A program made the position numbers and the translations under genes. Positions 17,505 through 27,196 of a stretch of 64,000 bases of DNA are shown here, piece after piece. Below the pieces are notes generated by a model, which saw only the letters and a program-made list of their open reading frames with translations, was not told the DNA's origin and searched no databases. Source of the DNA: Flectobacillus roseus (GTDB taxonomy: Bacteria; Bacteroidota; Bacteroidia; Cytophagales; Spirosomataceae). The stretch lies in the NCBI RefSeq assembly GCF_030056665.1, contig NZ_JASHIG010000026.1; one strand, given 5' to 3'. How positions within the stretch are numbered: position 1 is the first letter of the stretch; every line of letters begins with the position of its first letter.

Positions 17505-18350
17505 TTATTGAAATATCTTTTTCAAATAAGCTGTATTGGCGCTGTAATTTCCTTTGACATCTTTGGGTTTGCTAGCATCTCTTGAGCGTTCGATAATTAG
17601 CCAGCCCGACCATTTCATTTTGTCCAAAGTCCTTTTGACCTTAAGCATATCTATTTCAGGGTCTTTTTCTAGCCAAACTCCATCCTTATTGGTGGCATGA
17701 ATCATGCAAATACGGTTTTTACCTAGAACTTTTAATTCTTTGTATAAATCACGACCTTCTTTCAAAGGATTTGAAAAGTTAAAATAAATCTGAATGGCTG
17801 GAGAACCGATTTCCTTGAGTAAAGCCACTTCTTCTTTGGCACTTAATGCCGTTTCAATACCAATGACAACGCCTGCTTCCTCTGCCATTTTTCCTGCGAC
17901 TTTCAATCTGCTAACCACCGAATCACGAATAGATGGATCTTTTTTTAAGTCACATTGCACGCCAAGAGGCAAAAATGCCACTTTTACACTCATGGCTTTC
18001 ATGGTTTTTATGCAATCTCGAATAGATTGTTGGTACTCTTCTCGACCACAAAAGGATTGAGCATAATAGCCTGTCATGGCTAAGGAACATATTTCAAGTT
18101 TTAATTCTTTGGCCTTATCCATAAAAACCTGACGAATAGAATCGTTGGCGAGTTGGTTTTCAAAAGTAGGTCTTTTTCCCAAACCACCCATATCCAATTC
18201 TAGTCCGTCGGCGCCAATTTGTTGTGTAAGCGTAATGGCTCCCAACTTTTGTCGCTTCAACAACATAAGGTCAATCAGCCCTACTTTATAGCGAGCCGTT
18301 TGTGCTAGTCCTTGACTAGCAAGCATTAATAAAATCAATAAAAAACGCAT
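17505..18350 (-). CDS. Sugar phosphate isomerase/epimerase-like TIM barrel, exported
   Basis: 281-aa protein of the AP-endonuclease-2/xylose-isomerase-like TIM barrel superfamily. Barrel strands with the expected acidic and histidine ends are seen (LELDMGGLG, GIETALS, CMIHATNKD, WLIIERS). It has a signal peptide (1-17, ending GLAQ), so it is exported. This is odd for a family named for phosphosugar substrates, although exported members occur in Bacteroidota. It may isomerise or epimerise free sugars in the periplasm, or it may have another role. It follows the STN-esterase gene on the same strand. Confidence 0.75.
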   Translation of the reverse strand: MRFLLILLMLASQGLAQTARYKVGLIDLMLLKRQKLGAITLTQQIGADGLELDMGGLGKRPTFENQLANDSIRQVFMDKAKELKLEICSLAMTGYYAQSFCGREEYQQSIRDCIKTMKAMSVKVAFLPLGVQCDLKKDPSIRDSVVSRLKVAGKMAEEAGVVIGIETALSAKEEVALLKEIGSPAIQIYFNFSNPLKEGRDLYKELKVLGKNRICMIHATNKDGVWLEKDPEIDMLKVKRTLDKMKWSGWLIIERSRDASKPKDVKGNYSANTAYLKKIFQ

Positions 18351-18477
18351 AAAGTAGTTGTGAATTGTGAGTGATGAGTTGTGAATTAGGGTTTGTCCTT
18401 GCCTAAAATATTTTGATATTTTTCAACACTAGGAAAATTAGCTCACTTTGTGCCTCTTTGCCTTTGCCCCTCTGCCA

Positions 18478-19857
18478 CTATTTTGTAAACATCTTCTCAA
18501 CTATTTCAAAATCCTTCACAGCATTGGAAGGTAGCTTTTCGCCTTTTTCGCCAAAAACATATAGTGCTGGAAAAGGCTCAATCGTAATACCTGTTTCAAT
18601 GATATTACCAGAAGTATCCTGAATCTTTTGAAGATCTAAACCTAATTCTTTTGCCATAAAGCCATACATTGCTTTACGTTTGTTAGCTCCATAATCATGT
18701 CCTTCGCTTGAGAAATGGGCATTTTCTAACTTATTGACAACATGATACAAATCATAGATTCTTTGTACAAAAGGAAATTCGGTTTGTGGAACAAACTGCG
18801 TCCAATCTTTTCCATCCGAAATAATCATTTGTACCCTTGGAGCTGCCATTGAGGCAATTTCTACGTTGTTTGTCCCTTCTCCACATAAGTGTACGCCCAT
18901 ACCGCTTTCGCAAGGACAACCACCACTATGATAGGACGACATCATGGCTACGGGAACACTTACTTTGATTCGGTCGTCGATAGCGGTTAACAACATCGTT
19001 TGACTACCCCCGCCTGATGCGCCCGTAATGCCTACACGTGTAGGATCGGCATCTTTGAGGGTTAGCAACCAATCCAAAATACGCATTCCATTGAGCATCT
19101 GGATGGTTTGAGCATGACTACGACGGTGGTCTTCAGATTTGAACTGTAATGCTGATTCGCCCCAAGCAAAAAGATCATAACTAAAAGCCATAGCCCCCAT
19201 TTTGGCTAAAGCTGCACATCTATACTGACAATCGGCACGATAACGACCATCACCAAAATGCCCGTCTGGATTCAGAATAACGGGAATTTTACCTTTGGAT
19301 TTTAAAGGACGATATAAAGACCCACTCACATAAACACCTGGCAAAGTTTCGATAGCTACATTTTCAACCGAGTAGCCATCCATGATTCGTTTTTGTGTAA
19401 TGATGGGTTGAGACTGCGGTTTGGCTGGCGCTTTTGCTATTTCGAGTGCTTGACAAATGCAGTTTTTCAAATTGGCTTTACGCAATTCCCAAGAAGTAAT
19501 ATCTGGTGAAAGCGTAGACAAATAGTTTAATTGCTGTTTGCCTTCCTCTGGAGTTTTGAGGTGATATTGAAAAGCTTGTAATTTATATTTTCCCTCTCCT
19601 TCTTTGGTAAAAGTTATATCCTGCGAATCCATGATATGATGGAGTGTTGTTTCCAAATCAGGTCTAAAACGCCATTCGGCATAAGTAACCTGCTTGTCAG
19701 CTACCAAGGCTTCAGGATAGCGGATTTTTACCTTAAAACGAGACTCAATCGTCGAAATAACCTCCTTCAAAGGTTTTTTAAACGCCTGATCAGCAGTCTG
19801 TGCTTGAGTAAAAAAGCAAGAAGTTAGTAAAGCGATAGTGATGAGAATATTTTTCAT
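18478..19857 (-). CDS. STN-like domain fused to an alpha/beta-hydrolase esterase
   Basis: Secreted 459-aa protein. After a signal peptide (1-20), residues about 24-95 look like a secretin/TonB short N-terminal (STN) domain (FKKPLKEVISTIESRF, then a strand/helix/strand ending in YKLQ), the same fold that opens the SusC protein of this locus. Residues about 130-459 form an alpha/beta hydrolase related to acetyl-xylan esterase/dienelactone hydrolase proteins. The nucleophile motif is GASGGG (S281) and the likely catalytic His is H387 in EGHDYG. A CGCPCES-like cysteine-rich loop precedes residue 320. It probably de-esterifies pectin (acetyl or methyl groups). CE7- or CE19-like activity is possible but unproven. 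Confidence 0.75.
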   Translation of the reverse strand: MKNILITIALLTSCFFTQAQTADQAFKKPLKEVISTIESRFKVKIRYPEALVADKQVTYAEWRFRPDLETTLHHIMDSQDITFTKEGEGKYKLQAFQYHLKTPEEGKQQLNYLSTLSPDITSWELRKANLKNCICQALEIAKAPAKPQSQPIITQKRIMDGYSVENVAIETLPGVYVSGSLYRPLKSKGKIPVILNPDGHFGDGRYRADCQYRCAALAKMGAMAFSYDLFAWGESALQFKSEDHRRSHAQTIQMLNGMRILDWLLTLKDADPTRVGITGASGGGSQTMLLTAIDDRIKVSVPVAMMSSYHSGGCPCESGMGVHLCGEGTNNVEIASMAAPRVQMIISDGKDWTQFVPQTEFPFVQRIYDLYHVVNKLENAHFSSEGHDYGANKRKAMYGFMAKELGLDLQKIQDTSGNIIETGITIEPFPALYVFGEKGEKLPSNAVKDFEIVEKMFTK

Positions 19858-19930
19858 GTTTTTAGGGGTCAGGGAACAGGCACAAGGGGTAAGTGTTTTT
19901 ACTTTTTGCCTAACCCCTAATGCCTATCGC

Positions 19931-22705
19931 CTATTTTAAAAAATCAAAATACAAAACCATTTCAACAGCTCTTTTAGGTTCTTTTTCGTAGTCGTAAAAG
20001 ACGTGTTTCATACTCATGGGACCCGTATTGTCAGCTCTGTTGGTTTTGGAACCAATTGCCGAAATACCTTGCATAAAGGAAATATCACCACTAGGGAAAT
20101 TAATCACATAGTTTTGATAAGAATCAGTTTTGAAGGCTGGACTAAATAGTCTAAAAAACACATCTTCTGTTTCTGTAACTACGGTAAACGGTTGCCCTTT
20201 GGTAATAAACTTACACCAATACATATTGGAGTGGTATCCTTTAAATTCTGGATAAACAAAAGGAATTTCACCTGTTTCGGTAGTATTATAATCTTTCTTC
20301 CAAATGCCAAATTGATTTCCTTTCAAACGATTTTTCCATACTCTGTAAGGACCATTTCCTAAATACTCTACACCTTTAATTTCAGATTCTGGAAAAGAAA
20401 AATTAAGTCCAAAATAATTTGTCAAATAGGCTGCTGGAAAATATTTAACTTTCAATTTTACCCAACCCGAGGGATAAATAGTCCATTGTAAGGTGTTGAA
20501 AGCCTCTTTTTTATCATAAGTTGATTCAATAATTAAATTTTCGCCTTCAAAACGAGTAGTAATATTTTTAAAATTGGTACTTCCTTCTTGGACAATTGGT
20601 CCATTGTTGAATGGAATAGCACCTTTTTCTGTTTGTACCGATTTTAATAAACCTGATTTTTTAGAAAAACTAATCGTCAAACCATTCGATTTTACGACAA
20701 ACAAAGAATCTTGCTCTTGAAGTGTAGGCTTGGTACTGCCTGAAGTTTGTATAATCGCTTGCACCATTGTTTTAGGCAAGGTAATTTTAAAACTCCAAGT
20801 AAAAATTTCTTTACCAAAAGGATCAAAAGCGCTCACATACAAAACATCATACTCCTGCCAATTGTGAGGTAGCTGCTGACAAGCTACGGTTCCCTTTTCT
20901 AAGGGTTTTAAGTTAGGAGAAAGAGCTTTACCTGAAAGTTCAGGCAACTGGTGTAGCCCTAAAGATTTGAGTTTCCAAGTAAAACGACATTGACTGGTAT
21001 TGGTAAAATGATAGCGGTTTTCGATAGTAAATTTTCCATCAAAATCGGAGGTAATTTCTTTTGCCTCAAACTTGATTGGACTCCAAACTTCTTTGATAGT
21101 AAAATAACTTCCTTCTTTTTCACGATATGGTCCTACGATGCCATCCGCAGCACGATTTCCGTCGGTATCGAGGATGCCGTTTTTATCAGTTCTAACAATA
21201 CCTTGGTCAACAAAATCCCAAAGGAAACCACCTGCACAAAGTGGTGTTGCCCACATATGCTCCCAGTAATCTTCCAGACCAGCCCCGTGTCCGCCATCGT
21301 ACATCCCATGCAAAAATTCGGTAGGCAAGACAATGCTATGTCCGTGGTCATAATTGCCAATACCATAGTTATAATCGCGATAATGCTGTGTGTCAAATCC
21401 TGCAAAATCTTCCCATGCGTGAATCACAGGACGTTTTTGTAAATCTTTTTGAGGAAAAATTGGGTCTAATTCGTAATTATGACCCCCTTCATTTCCATTA
21501 ATCCAAAAAATCACAGAAGGGTGATTTTCATCGTGTTCCATCAACTCTTCAAGACGTTTTGTGCCTGTTGGTGTATCATAATTGCCATGCCAGCCCGCCA
21601 ATTCATCCATTACAAACAAACCCAAGGAATCACAAGTATCCAGAAAATGGTCATCGGGAGGGTAATGCGACATACGAACAGCGTTCATGTTCATATCTTT
21701 CATCAATTGCACGTCGAGTAAGCTTACTGCCTTTGAGGTGGTACGTCCTGAAGTTGGCCAAAACGAGTGACGATTAACCCCTTTGAATTTTACTTTTGTA
21801 CCATTGACATATACGCCATCACGCAATTTTACTTCGACGGTACGGAAACCGATTTTCTTTTCAACCACATGAACCGCTTTTCCATTTTGTAGTAAACTAA
21901 TGGTTAATTTGTAGCGATTAGGTGTTTCGGATGTCCAAAGTTGAACGTTTTGATAAAGCTTTTCAAGGGTTAGTTCAGACTGACCAGCTTTGAGAGTTGC
22001 TTGAATCGGCGTACCAACTTTTTGTCCATTTAAGGTATGTAACTGTGCTGATAAAGTAAGGCTTGTATTATTGGAAGTAGTACGAATCACTGCCTTTAAA
22101 TTACCATTAGCTTTGGCATCAACCGATACACGAGTAATATGCTGAATAGGTAAAACCTCTATATAAACTGGACGAAAAATTCCACCAAAAATCCAGAAAT
22201 CTCCTTTGCGTTCAGCCTCATTAACCGACTGATTTGCAGAGTGTTTACTTACTGTTACTTCTAATAAATTTTCAGCGCCATAGTTGAGTAATTGTGCAAT
22301 GGAATATTTGAAAGCATAATAGGCTCCGTGATGAATTTCCCCAGCAGATTTTCCATTGATTTTTACCTCAGCATCGGTCATAACACCTTCAAAAACGAGG
22401 TTTAATGCTTTGCTTTGCCATGACTTGGGAGCTTGGAAACGGTATTTATAAAGTCCCTTTTCTTTACCTCTTGAACTATCTTTGGCGAAGCCATAATTAT
22501 ATTTTCCAAAACCCTGTAACTCCCAATTGGATGGAACAGGAATATTGGTCCATTTGCCAGCATTACGACCTTCGGTACAGAAAAAATCCCATGAAACAGT
22601 TTGATCGTTCCCTTTTCCAGAAAGATAAACTCTTTGGGTTTCTTGGGCGTACAATGCCTTAAAACTCGACAGTAAGAATAGAAAAAGTAGAATTTTTTTG
22701 GTCAT
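19931..22705 (-). CDS. GH2 beta-galactosidase/beta-glucuronidase family enzyme (LacZ-like)
   Basis: Retaining exo-beta-glycosidase of about 924 aa. The start is taken at the ATG at 22705 in front of a signal peptide ending in LYAQ. An in-frame ATG at 22744 only adds polar residues. Domains in order are a jelly-roll sugar-binding domain, an Ig-like domain, a TIM barrel, a second Ig-like region and a large C-terminal beta-galactosidase small-chain-like domain. The acid/base is E406 in WINGNEGGH, and E463 in PTEFLHG is the likely nucleophile. The substrate is probably beta-galactose, glucuronate or arabinopyranose in pectic side chains. A short gap (about 70 bp) with TGCCT-type words separates it from the esterase gene. 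Confidence 0.9.
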   Translation of the reverse strand: MTKKILLFLFLLSSFKALYAQETQRVYLSGKGNDQTVSWDFFCTEGRNAGKWTNIPVPSNWELQGFGKYNYGFAKDSSRGKEKGLYKYRFQAPKSWQSKALNLVFEGVMTDAEVKINGKSAGEIHHGAYYAFKYSIAQLLNYGAENLLEVTVSKHSANQSVNEAERKGDFWIFGGIFRPVYIEVLPIQHITRVSVDAKANGNLKAVIRTTSNNTSLTLSAQLHTLNGQKVGTPIQATLKAGQSELTLEKLYQNVQLWTSETPNRYKLTISLLQNGKAVHVVEKKIGFRTVEVKLRDGVYVNGTKVKFKGVNRHSFWPTSGRTTSKAVSLLDVQLMKDMNMNAVRMSHYPPDDHFLDTCDSLGLFVMDELAGWHGNYDTPTGTKRLEELMEHDENHPSVIFWINGNEGGHNYELDPIFPQKDLQKRPVIHAWEDFAGFDTQHYRDYNYGIGNYDHGHSIVLPTEFLHGMYDGGHGAGLEDYWEHMWATPLCAGGFLWDFVDQGIVRTDKNGILDTDGNRAADGIVGPYREKEGSYFTIKEVWSPIKFEAKEITSDFDGKFTIENRYHFTNTSQCRFTWKLKSLGLHQLPELSGKALSPNLKPLEKGTVACQQLPHNWQEYDVLYVSAFDPFGKEIFTWSFKITLPKTMVQAIIQTSGSTKPTLQEQDSLFVVKSNGLTISFSKKSGLLKSVQTEKGAIPFNNGPIVQEGSTNFKNITTRFEGENLIIESTYDKKEAFNTLQWTIYPSGWVKLKVKYFPAAYLTNYFGLNFSFPESEIKGVEYLGNGPYRVWKNRLKGNQFGIWKKDYNTTETGEIPFVYPEFKGYHSNMYWCKFITKGQPFTVVTETEDVFFRLFSPAFKTDSYQNYVINFPSGDISFMQGISAIGSKTNRADNTGPMSMKHVFYDYEKEPKRAVEMVLYFDFLK

Positions 22706-22796
22706 GATTGTTTTTGATGAGGGGAAAAAAGCACCAAGAATCAAAGGAGTAATACAAACCTTTATTGCCTCTGTGCCTTATCCCTGTTCACTACTA

Positions 22797-24221
22797 TTAC
22801 TTTACACTGGTAAATGGTCGTGCAGGTAGTCCTTCTTTGTTGAAAAAATTAGGTTCTGCATCCTCTTGCCATGCAAATCGAACGGCTTTAGGTTCTGGGA
22901 CTTTTTCGGAAAAAACTTCCACTTGGGTGCCTACAATAATGGCTTTTGCCTCGTAAAATTTCCCATCTGTCCCTGCTATACTAAAATAGCTTAAGTCTTT
23001 TCCATCTTTACTCATCACCCCCCCACCTATAGAATCAAAGGATAAAATAGCTTTATCATTTTTGATTTTCATTTTTTTGAAAATGGGTCCAGAGGCAACT
23101 AAATCTTTTTTCCCGTAATCATGCTTCAGAGCTAAAAGTGCCAAACGTTTCCCGATTTCCCATTTGTACCAAGGGTGAATATTGGTCAAAGTATCTGCCA
23201 AATCGGTCGTAGTTACAAAGTCAGTGTACTTTACTCTTTGAGTTACATTGGCTTGTGCTTGCCAAAAAGTAGGAAGGGTCTCTTTGTCCAAGACGATTTT
23301 TCCGGTACTTTTTGAGTAGAGATAAGGGACTAATTGTACATAGTAAAAAGGCATTTTATCGTCTTTCCAAGCTTTTCTCCAACTGCTAATCAAGGTTTCC
23401 ATTTTGTTGGTATATTGTACCGAATCTTTCAAGAAACAATTACTTTCGCCTTGATACCACAAAAAACCTTTCATGACAAATGACTCTAAAGGACGAATCA
23501 TAGGATTATAAAACTTTGCTGGCTCACCTTCTACTTTTTGCCCTTTGAAATAAGGAGAACTAGCAAAAGCCTCTTCCGAAATCCAAGGTTCTATTCTGCT
23601 GCCTGGGATAGCCGACGAAATCATACCGATGGGCACGCCTGTCTGCTGGTGAACTTCTTTAGCAAAAAAGTAAGCAACAGCCGAAAAAGAACGCAAGGCG
23701 GAGTCTTGTGCAATACTCCACCCTTTGTGTTGTGGATCAGGTTTTACTAATTCTTTTCTGTTGACTAAAAAAATACGAATGAGTGGATTTTTGGCAACTT
23801 CCAACTCATCAACAGGATTGGGATCTGGGAGATTGGGGCGCTTGACTTTACTGTTTTTTCGCATGGTATATTCCATGTTTGATTGCCCAGAGCATAGCCA
23901 TACTTCTCCTATTAAGATATTTTTAAGGGTAATTACTTCCTTTCCATCAATTCTTAAATCTTGAGGAATGTTTGAGGCTGGTAATGCCTTGAGCCATACT
24001 TGCCAATTTCCTTCAGAATCCGCTGTTGTTTTGGCGGATTGTCCTGAAAATTGGACATTGATTTGTTCCCCAACAGAGGCTTTTCCCCAAATATGGATAG
24101 GTTTCTTTTGTTGGAAAACCATATTGTGCCCCAAAATTCGAGGTAAAACAATTTGTGCTTTTACCGAAAAAATCGAGCAAAAACTAAATGCTAATAGAAT
24201 ATATGATTTGATTTTTTTCAT
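22797..24221 (-). CDS. Sialate O-acetylesterase-like SGNH hydrolase
   Basis: Secreted carbohydrate esterase of 474 aa (signal peptide 1-22). Catalytic landmarks are GQSNM with S114, the WYQGESN block, and NIHPW near residue 345 supplying the His. An Ig-like N-terminal region and C-terminal beta segment bracket the SGNH core. In this locus it most likely removes acetyl groups from pectic sugars, not from sialic acid, since no sialic-acid genes are visible. The gene follows the DUF1537 kinase by 16 bp and probably shares its operon. Confidence 0.88.
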   Translation of the reverse strand: MKKIKSYILLAFSFCSIFSVKAQIVLPRILGHNMVFQQKKPIHIWGKASVGEQINVQFSGQSAKTTADSEGNWQVWLKALPASNIPQDLRIDGKEVITLKNILIGEVWLCSGQSNMEYTMRKNSKVKRPNLPDPNPVDELEVAKNPLIRIFLVNRKELVKPDPQHKGWSIAQDSALRSFSAVAYFFAKEVHQQTGVPIGMISSAIPGSRIEPWISEEAFASSPYFKGQKVEGEPAKFYNPMIRPLESFVMKGFLWYQGESNCFLKDSVQYTNKMETLISSWRKAWKDDKMPFYYVQLVPYLYSKSTGKIVLDKETLPTFWQAQANVTQRVKYTDFVTTTDLADTLTNIHPWYKWEIGKRLALLALKHDYGKKDLVASGPIFKKMKIKNDKAILSFDSIGGGVMSKDGKDLSYFSIAGTDGKFYEAKAIIVGTQVEVFSEKVPEPKAVRFAWQEDAEPNFFNKEGLPARPFTSVK

Positions 24222-24237
24222 AAAAACGTCAATAGTT

Positions 24238-25569
24238 TTAAGCTAAATCCCCTCTAACTAATCCAAAATAGTCTGCTGCACCCACTTGACCACCTTTGAC
24301 ATTTACTTCTAAGCCATTGATGACCTCGTTGGAAGAATATACTCGACAGAGTGGTGCCCCTTTTACTACTGGTGCAATCATTTCTAGAGCTTCAATCTCA
24401 AGTGCGCGTGCTGCATAACTCGAAGTATCGCCACCTGCAATCAACAAACGGGTAAGATGTGTCGATTCGATGACTTTTTTAGCAATCAATCCCAGTGCTG
24501 AACCCAGTTTTTCAGAAGACAAAGGAATCCTTTCCTGTAAACCTCCCTGGGTATGAATCATAACAGATTTTCCGTTTTCGATATGAATAATAGCCTGATC
24601 AATATAGGATTGTAAGATATTTTCAGACAGTTCTTCCTGTGAAATTAGTGGCGCATCAACGATGATTTCGATAAAATTATGTTGCTTTGCCCAATCAATT
24701 TGAGCGCTTGTTACAGGCGAGCAACTTCCTGAAATCACCAACAAAGTGTCAACTTTTTGGAGTGATTGCCAAGTATTTTTAGGTGAAAAAACACCTTGCT
24801 GATTCCAATAGGAACCCAAAGCCATTTCGATACCAGACGAACCAATTGAGAATAAGGTTTGGTTTTGTTCTAGTGCTTTTTCCTCTAAAAACTTACCAAT
24901 TATTAATAAATGATTTTCATTAATAGCGTCGATAAACAAAGCTTTTTTACCTGCTGAAACTTGTTCTGCCTGTGCTTTTTCTAAGCTATCAGCTTCAACT
25001 TGTAAAATATCGAGTAAGCCAATTTCTACAGAAGTTTGTCTGCCTAAGTGCAAACGTAAATCGGCTTCGTCGGCTGGCGTCACAGGGTGCTTGCTCATGG
25101 AAGGATGGCGATCGAGGCGATGGATATGTCCATCACTACCGATTCCCATACGAGCAAAAAGATTCCCAAATACAGCGTATCTTCCTAATGATGGCGCTGC
25201 AACCAAAATAGGCGTCCATTGATTTTTGAATTGTGCCAAGCCCAATTCAAGCACCAAGCCGATATTTCCAATTTCAGCAGAAGAGTCAAAAGTGGAACAA
25301 ACCTTGTAATGCACATGCTTCGTTTGAAGTTTAGCTAAAGCATCAAAGGCCGTTTGAAGCTCCTCTTTCATGGCTTCTTTTCCTAAAGCTCTTGTTCTTC
25401 CTGCTATGCCAAGAGCTTGTAAATGAGGGAATTTTTGTAATTTTTCCTTTGTCGGAACTTCGAAAAACAACATCGTCTGCATTCCTGCACGAGATAAAAA
25501 CTCTAGGGCATCGGTCGAACCCGTAAAATCGTCGCCATAATAGGCGATGGATAATTGAGGTGTTTGCAT
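24238..25569 (-). CDS. Four-carbon acid sugar kinase family protein (DUF1537)
   Basis: Cytoplasmic ATP-dependent kinase of the DUF1537/OtnK-DtnK family, which phosphorylates C4 sugar acids such as threonate or erythronate. The N-terminal signature YGDDFTGSTDALEFL (D14, D15) and the C-terminal nucleotide loop GGDTSSYAARAL are both present, and 443 aa is the usual length. There is no signal peptide. It sits 2 bp after the GH140 gene and 16 bp before the esterase gene, so it is clearly part of the pectin transcription unit. The usual partners (dehydrogenase, PdxA2 or class II aldolase) are absent from the window, so its true substrate, perhaps a catabolite of a rare pectic sugar, is unclear. Confidence 0.88.
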   Translation of the reverse strand: MQTPQLSIAYYGDDFTGSTDALEFLSRAGMQTMLFFEVPTKEKLQKFPHLQALGIAGRTRALGKEAMKEELQTAFDALAKLQTKHVHYKVCSTFDSSAEIGNIGLVLELGLAQFKNQWTPILVAAPSLGRYAVFGNLFARMGIGSDGHIHRLDRHPSMSKHPVTPADEADLRLHLGRQTSVEIGLLDILQVEADSLEKAQAEQVSAGKKALFIDAINENHLLIIGKFLEEKALEQNQTLFSIGSSGIEMALGSYWNQQGVFSPKNTWQSLQKVDTLLVISGSCSPVTSAQIDWAKQHNFIEIIVDAPLISQEELSENILQSYIDQAIIHIENGKSVMIHTQGGLQERIPLSSEKLGSALGLIAKKVIESTHLTRLLIAGGDTSSYAARALEIEALEMIAPVVKGAPLCRVYSSNEVINGLEVNVKGGQVGAADYFGLVRGDLA

Positions 25570-25571
25570 GA

Positions 25572-26957
25572 TTATTTACTTTCTAAAACTAACACCCAAT
25601 CATTGCCATTTTTAGGTTCTTGAGGCGCATCAAAAGTTTGGATACCTGTATTTTCGATTTCACCAATAGTTTGGTATGTGCCAGTACGTGGGTCATACCA
25701 TTGAGCTTTTACCATTTTTCCTGCAATTTTACCCATGTTTACCTTGAAAGTCCGTCCTGTGTAGGTGTACAAAAACGCATAATTTTTGCCACGAGTAGCT
25801 ACAACATACTCATATTTTTGTTCATTATCAGCCACTAAACTTTGGTCTGGTATTCTTTCAAAAAACGGTTTAGATAATAGCAAAGCTTTCAAATGTTTCA
25901 TCTGGAAAGAACCGGGTTTGGTCATTCCCTCGTACCAATATTCTTGCGGACCAAATGAGGTATCATCGTATTTAGGACGGTGCATTTGCATGACCGAATT
26001 TTGTCCATAAGTATAGCCAAACGCCCCTGCAAAAACTGACCAATAGCCATAACGACGCACATCGGCGTCTGTCCAACGAGGTTGGGTTACATCATGCAAG
26101 CCGTATGGAATACCCTCATAAGAAGGCTCACCGTCGATAACAGGTTTAGTTGGTTTGAGTTGATAATCCGCTTGGATATAGCGCCAATTGTCCTCACCAT
26201 AATGCCATTTTTCTTTAGCAGAAGTATCCTGCGCATAAGTACGGTGACCCGATTGTACCATATTAAAATCTAACCAAGTATCTTTATGAAACCACTCCGA
26301 AGAAGAAGTACGTCCACGCGGGTGATAGGTAATCAAATGATTTTTGTCGATGGTACGAATGGTTTTTCCGAAAATATCCCATACATTTTTACCTGTACTT
26401 CCTTGAATATCACCACCGTTTAACCAAATGATATTGGAGTAATTTTTGTAACGATTGGCTAAAAATGTTGCATAAACCTTTGCTCGCTCGGGGGTTACTT
26501 TTTTATCCTTCACATTTCCTCCCCACAAAGGAACAAAGCCAATATAAATGCCTTTTTTCTCAGCGGTATGAATGACAAAATCTACATGATCCCAAAAGTC
26601 ATAAGCTTCTTTGTCGGCTACATCCGAACCTTTAGTTACTTTTGGTTTTGCAATATTGCCTCCTACTAATGCCGAATCACCGTATATGTTTACCACATTG
26701 AGCGTATGTAATCCCATTGCCTGAATCACATTGAACCCCTTTTGTCGACGATCTTCTAAGTAGGTTTCTACTTCTACGCGTGTAAGTTTTGAGAACAATA
26801 ACCAGCCCGTATCACCAAGCCAAAAGAAAGGTTTTCCATCTTTGGTAGCGATATATCTTTTATTGTCAGAAACTTTTAGAGCAGGAACTTGTGCCTTAGT
26901 GATATTTCCTGTGATTAGAAGTAAGCCTACTAGAAAGGCCAAAAATCCTTTTTTCAT
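25572..26957 (-). CDS. GH140-like (DUF4038) glycoside hydrolase, apiosidase type
   Basis: Secreted TIM-barrel hydrolase of 461 aa (signal peptide 1-22). The DUF4038 barrel starts with KPFFWLGDTGWLLFSKLTR and includes NIIWLNGGDI and EPSYEG, the strand ends that would carry the acid and nucleophile. The C-terminal ~90 residues match the collagen-binding-like domain that follows this barrel. The family includes GH140 endo-apiosidase, which cuts the apiose-galacturonan linkage of rhamnogalacturonan II. Its presence is the strongest single hint that RG-II is a target (inference). It starts a tight unit with the DUF1537 kinase (2-bp gap) and SGNH esterase. Confidence 0.85.
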   Translation of the reverse strand: MKKGFLAFLVGLLLITGNITKAQVPALKVSDNKRYIATKDGKPFFWLGDTGWLLFSKLTRVEVETYLEDRRQKGFNVIQAMGLHTLNVVNIYGDSALVGGNIAKPKVTKGSDVADKEAYDFWDHVDFVIHTAEKKGIYIGFVPLWGGNVKDKKVTPERAKVYATFLANRYKNYSNIIWLNGGDIQGSTGKNVWDIFGKTIRTIDKNHLITYHPRGRTSSSEWFHKDTWLDFNMVQSGHRTYAQDTSAKEKWHYGEDNWRYIQADYQLKPTKPVIDGEPSYEGIPYGLHDVTQPRWTDADVRRYGYWSVFAGAFGYTYGQNSVMQMHRPKYDDTSFGPQEYWYEGMTKPGSFQMKHLKALLLSKPFFERIPDQSLVADNEQKYEYVVATRGKNYAFLYTYTGRTFKVNMGKIAGKMVKAQWYDPRTGTYQTIGEIENTGIQTFDAPQEPKNGNDWVLVLESK

Positions 26958-27004
26958 GGATGTCAGATTGTTTTATGAAGGTTTATGTGGTAATTAGTTA
27001 ATGA

Positions 27005-27139
27005 GCAAAATAAAATTTAAGATGTGCTTTGGGCTTTCAGGTATCGGCTTTCGGCGGTGGGCTTTGAAAAAAGGCATGGCTGTGGTTATTAAAAAATATT
27101 TTAACACTCTTTGCCTTGTGCCTGTTGCCTTGTCCCTAA
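27005..27139. repeat. ~130-bp interspersed repeat, copy 2
   Basis: Same-strand copy of 10502-10634. It fills most of the 26958-27196 gap and shares GGGCTTTCAGGTA, CTTTCGGCGGTGGG, TTAACACTCT and TGCCTTGTGCCTGTTGCCT. The gap ends with TTTTACCCACTAACTTTAG, similar to strings near 35262 and 60047. No gene is seen in the gap. Confidence 0.75.
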
Positions 27140-27196
27140 AACAGAAAAATTAAATTTTATTTTACCCACTAACTTTAGGGAGGTTATCAAAATTTC

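Noticed and set aside
22797..24221. Sialic acid metabolism
   Set aside because: The SGNH esterase is of the sialate-O-acetylesterase type, but no sialidase, aldolase or NanT-like gene is present. Pectin deacetylation is the better reading.
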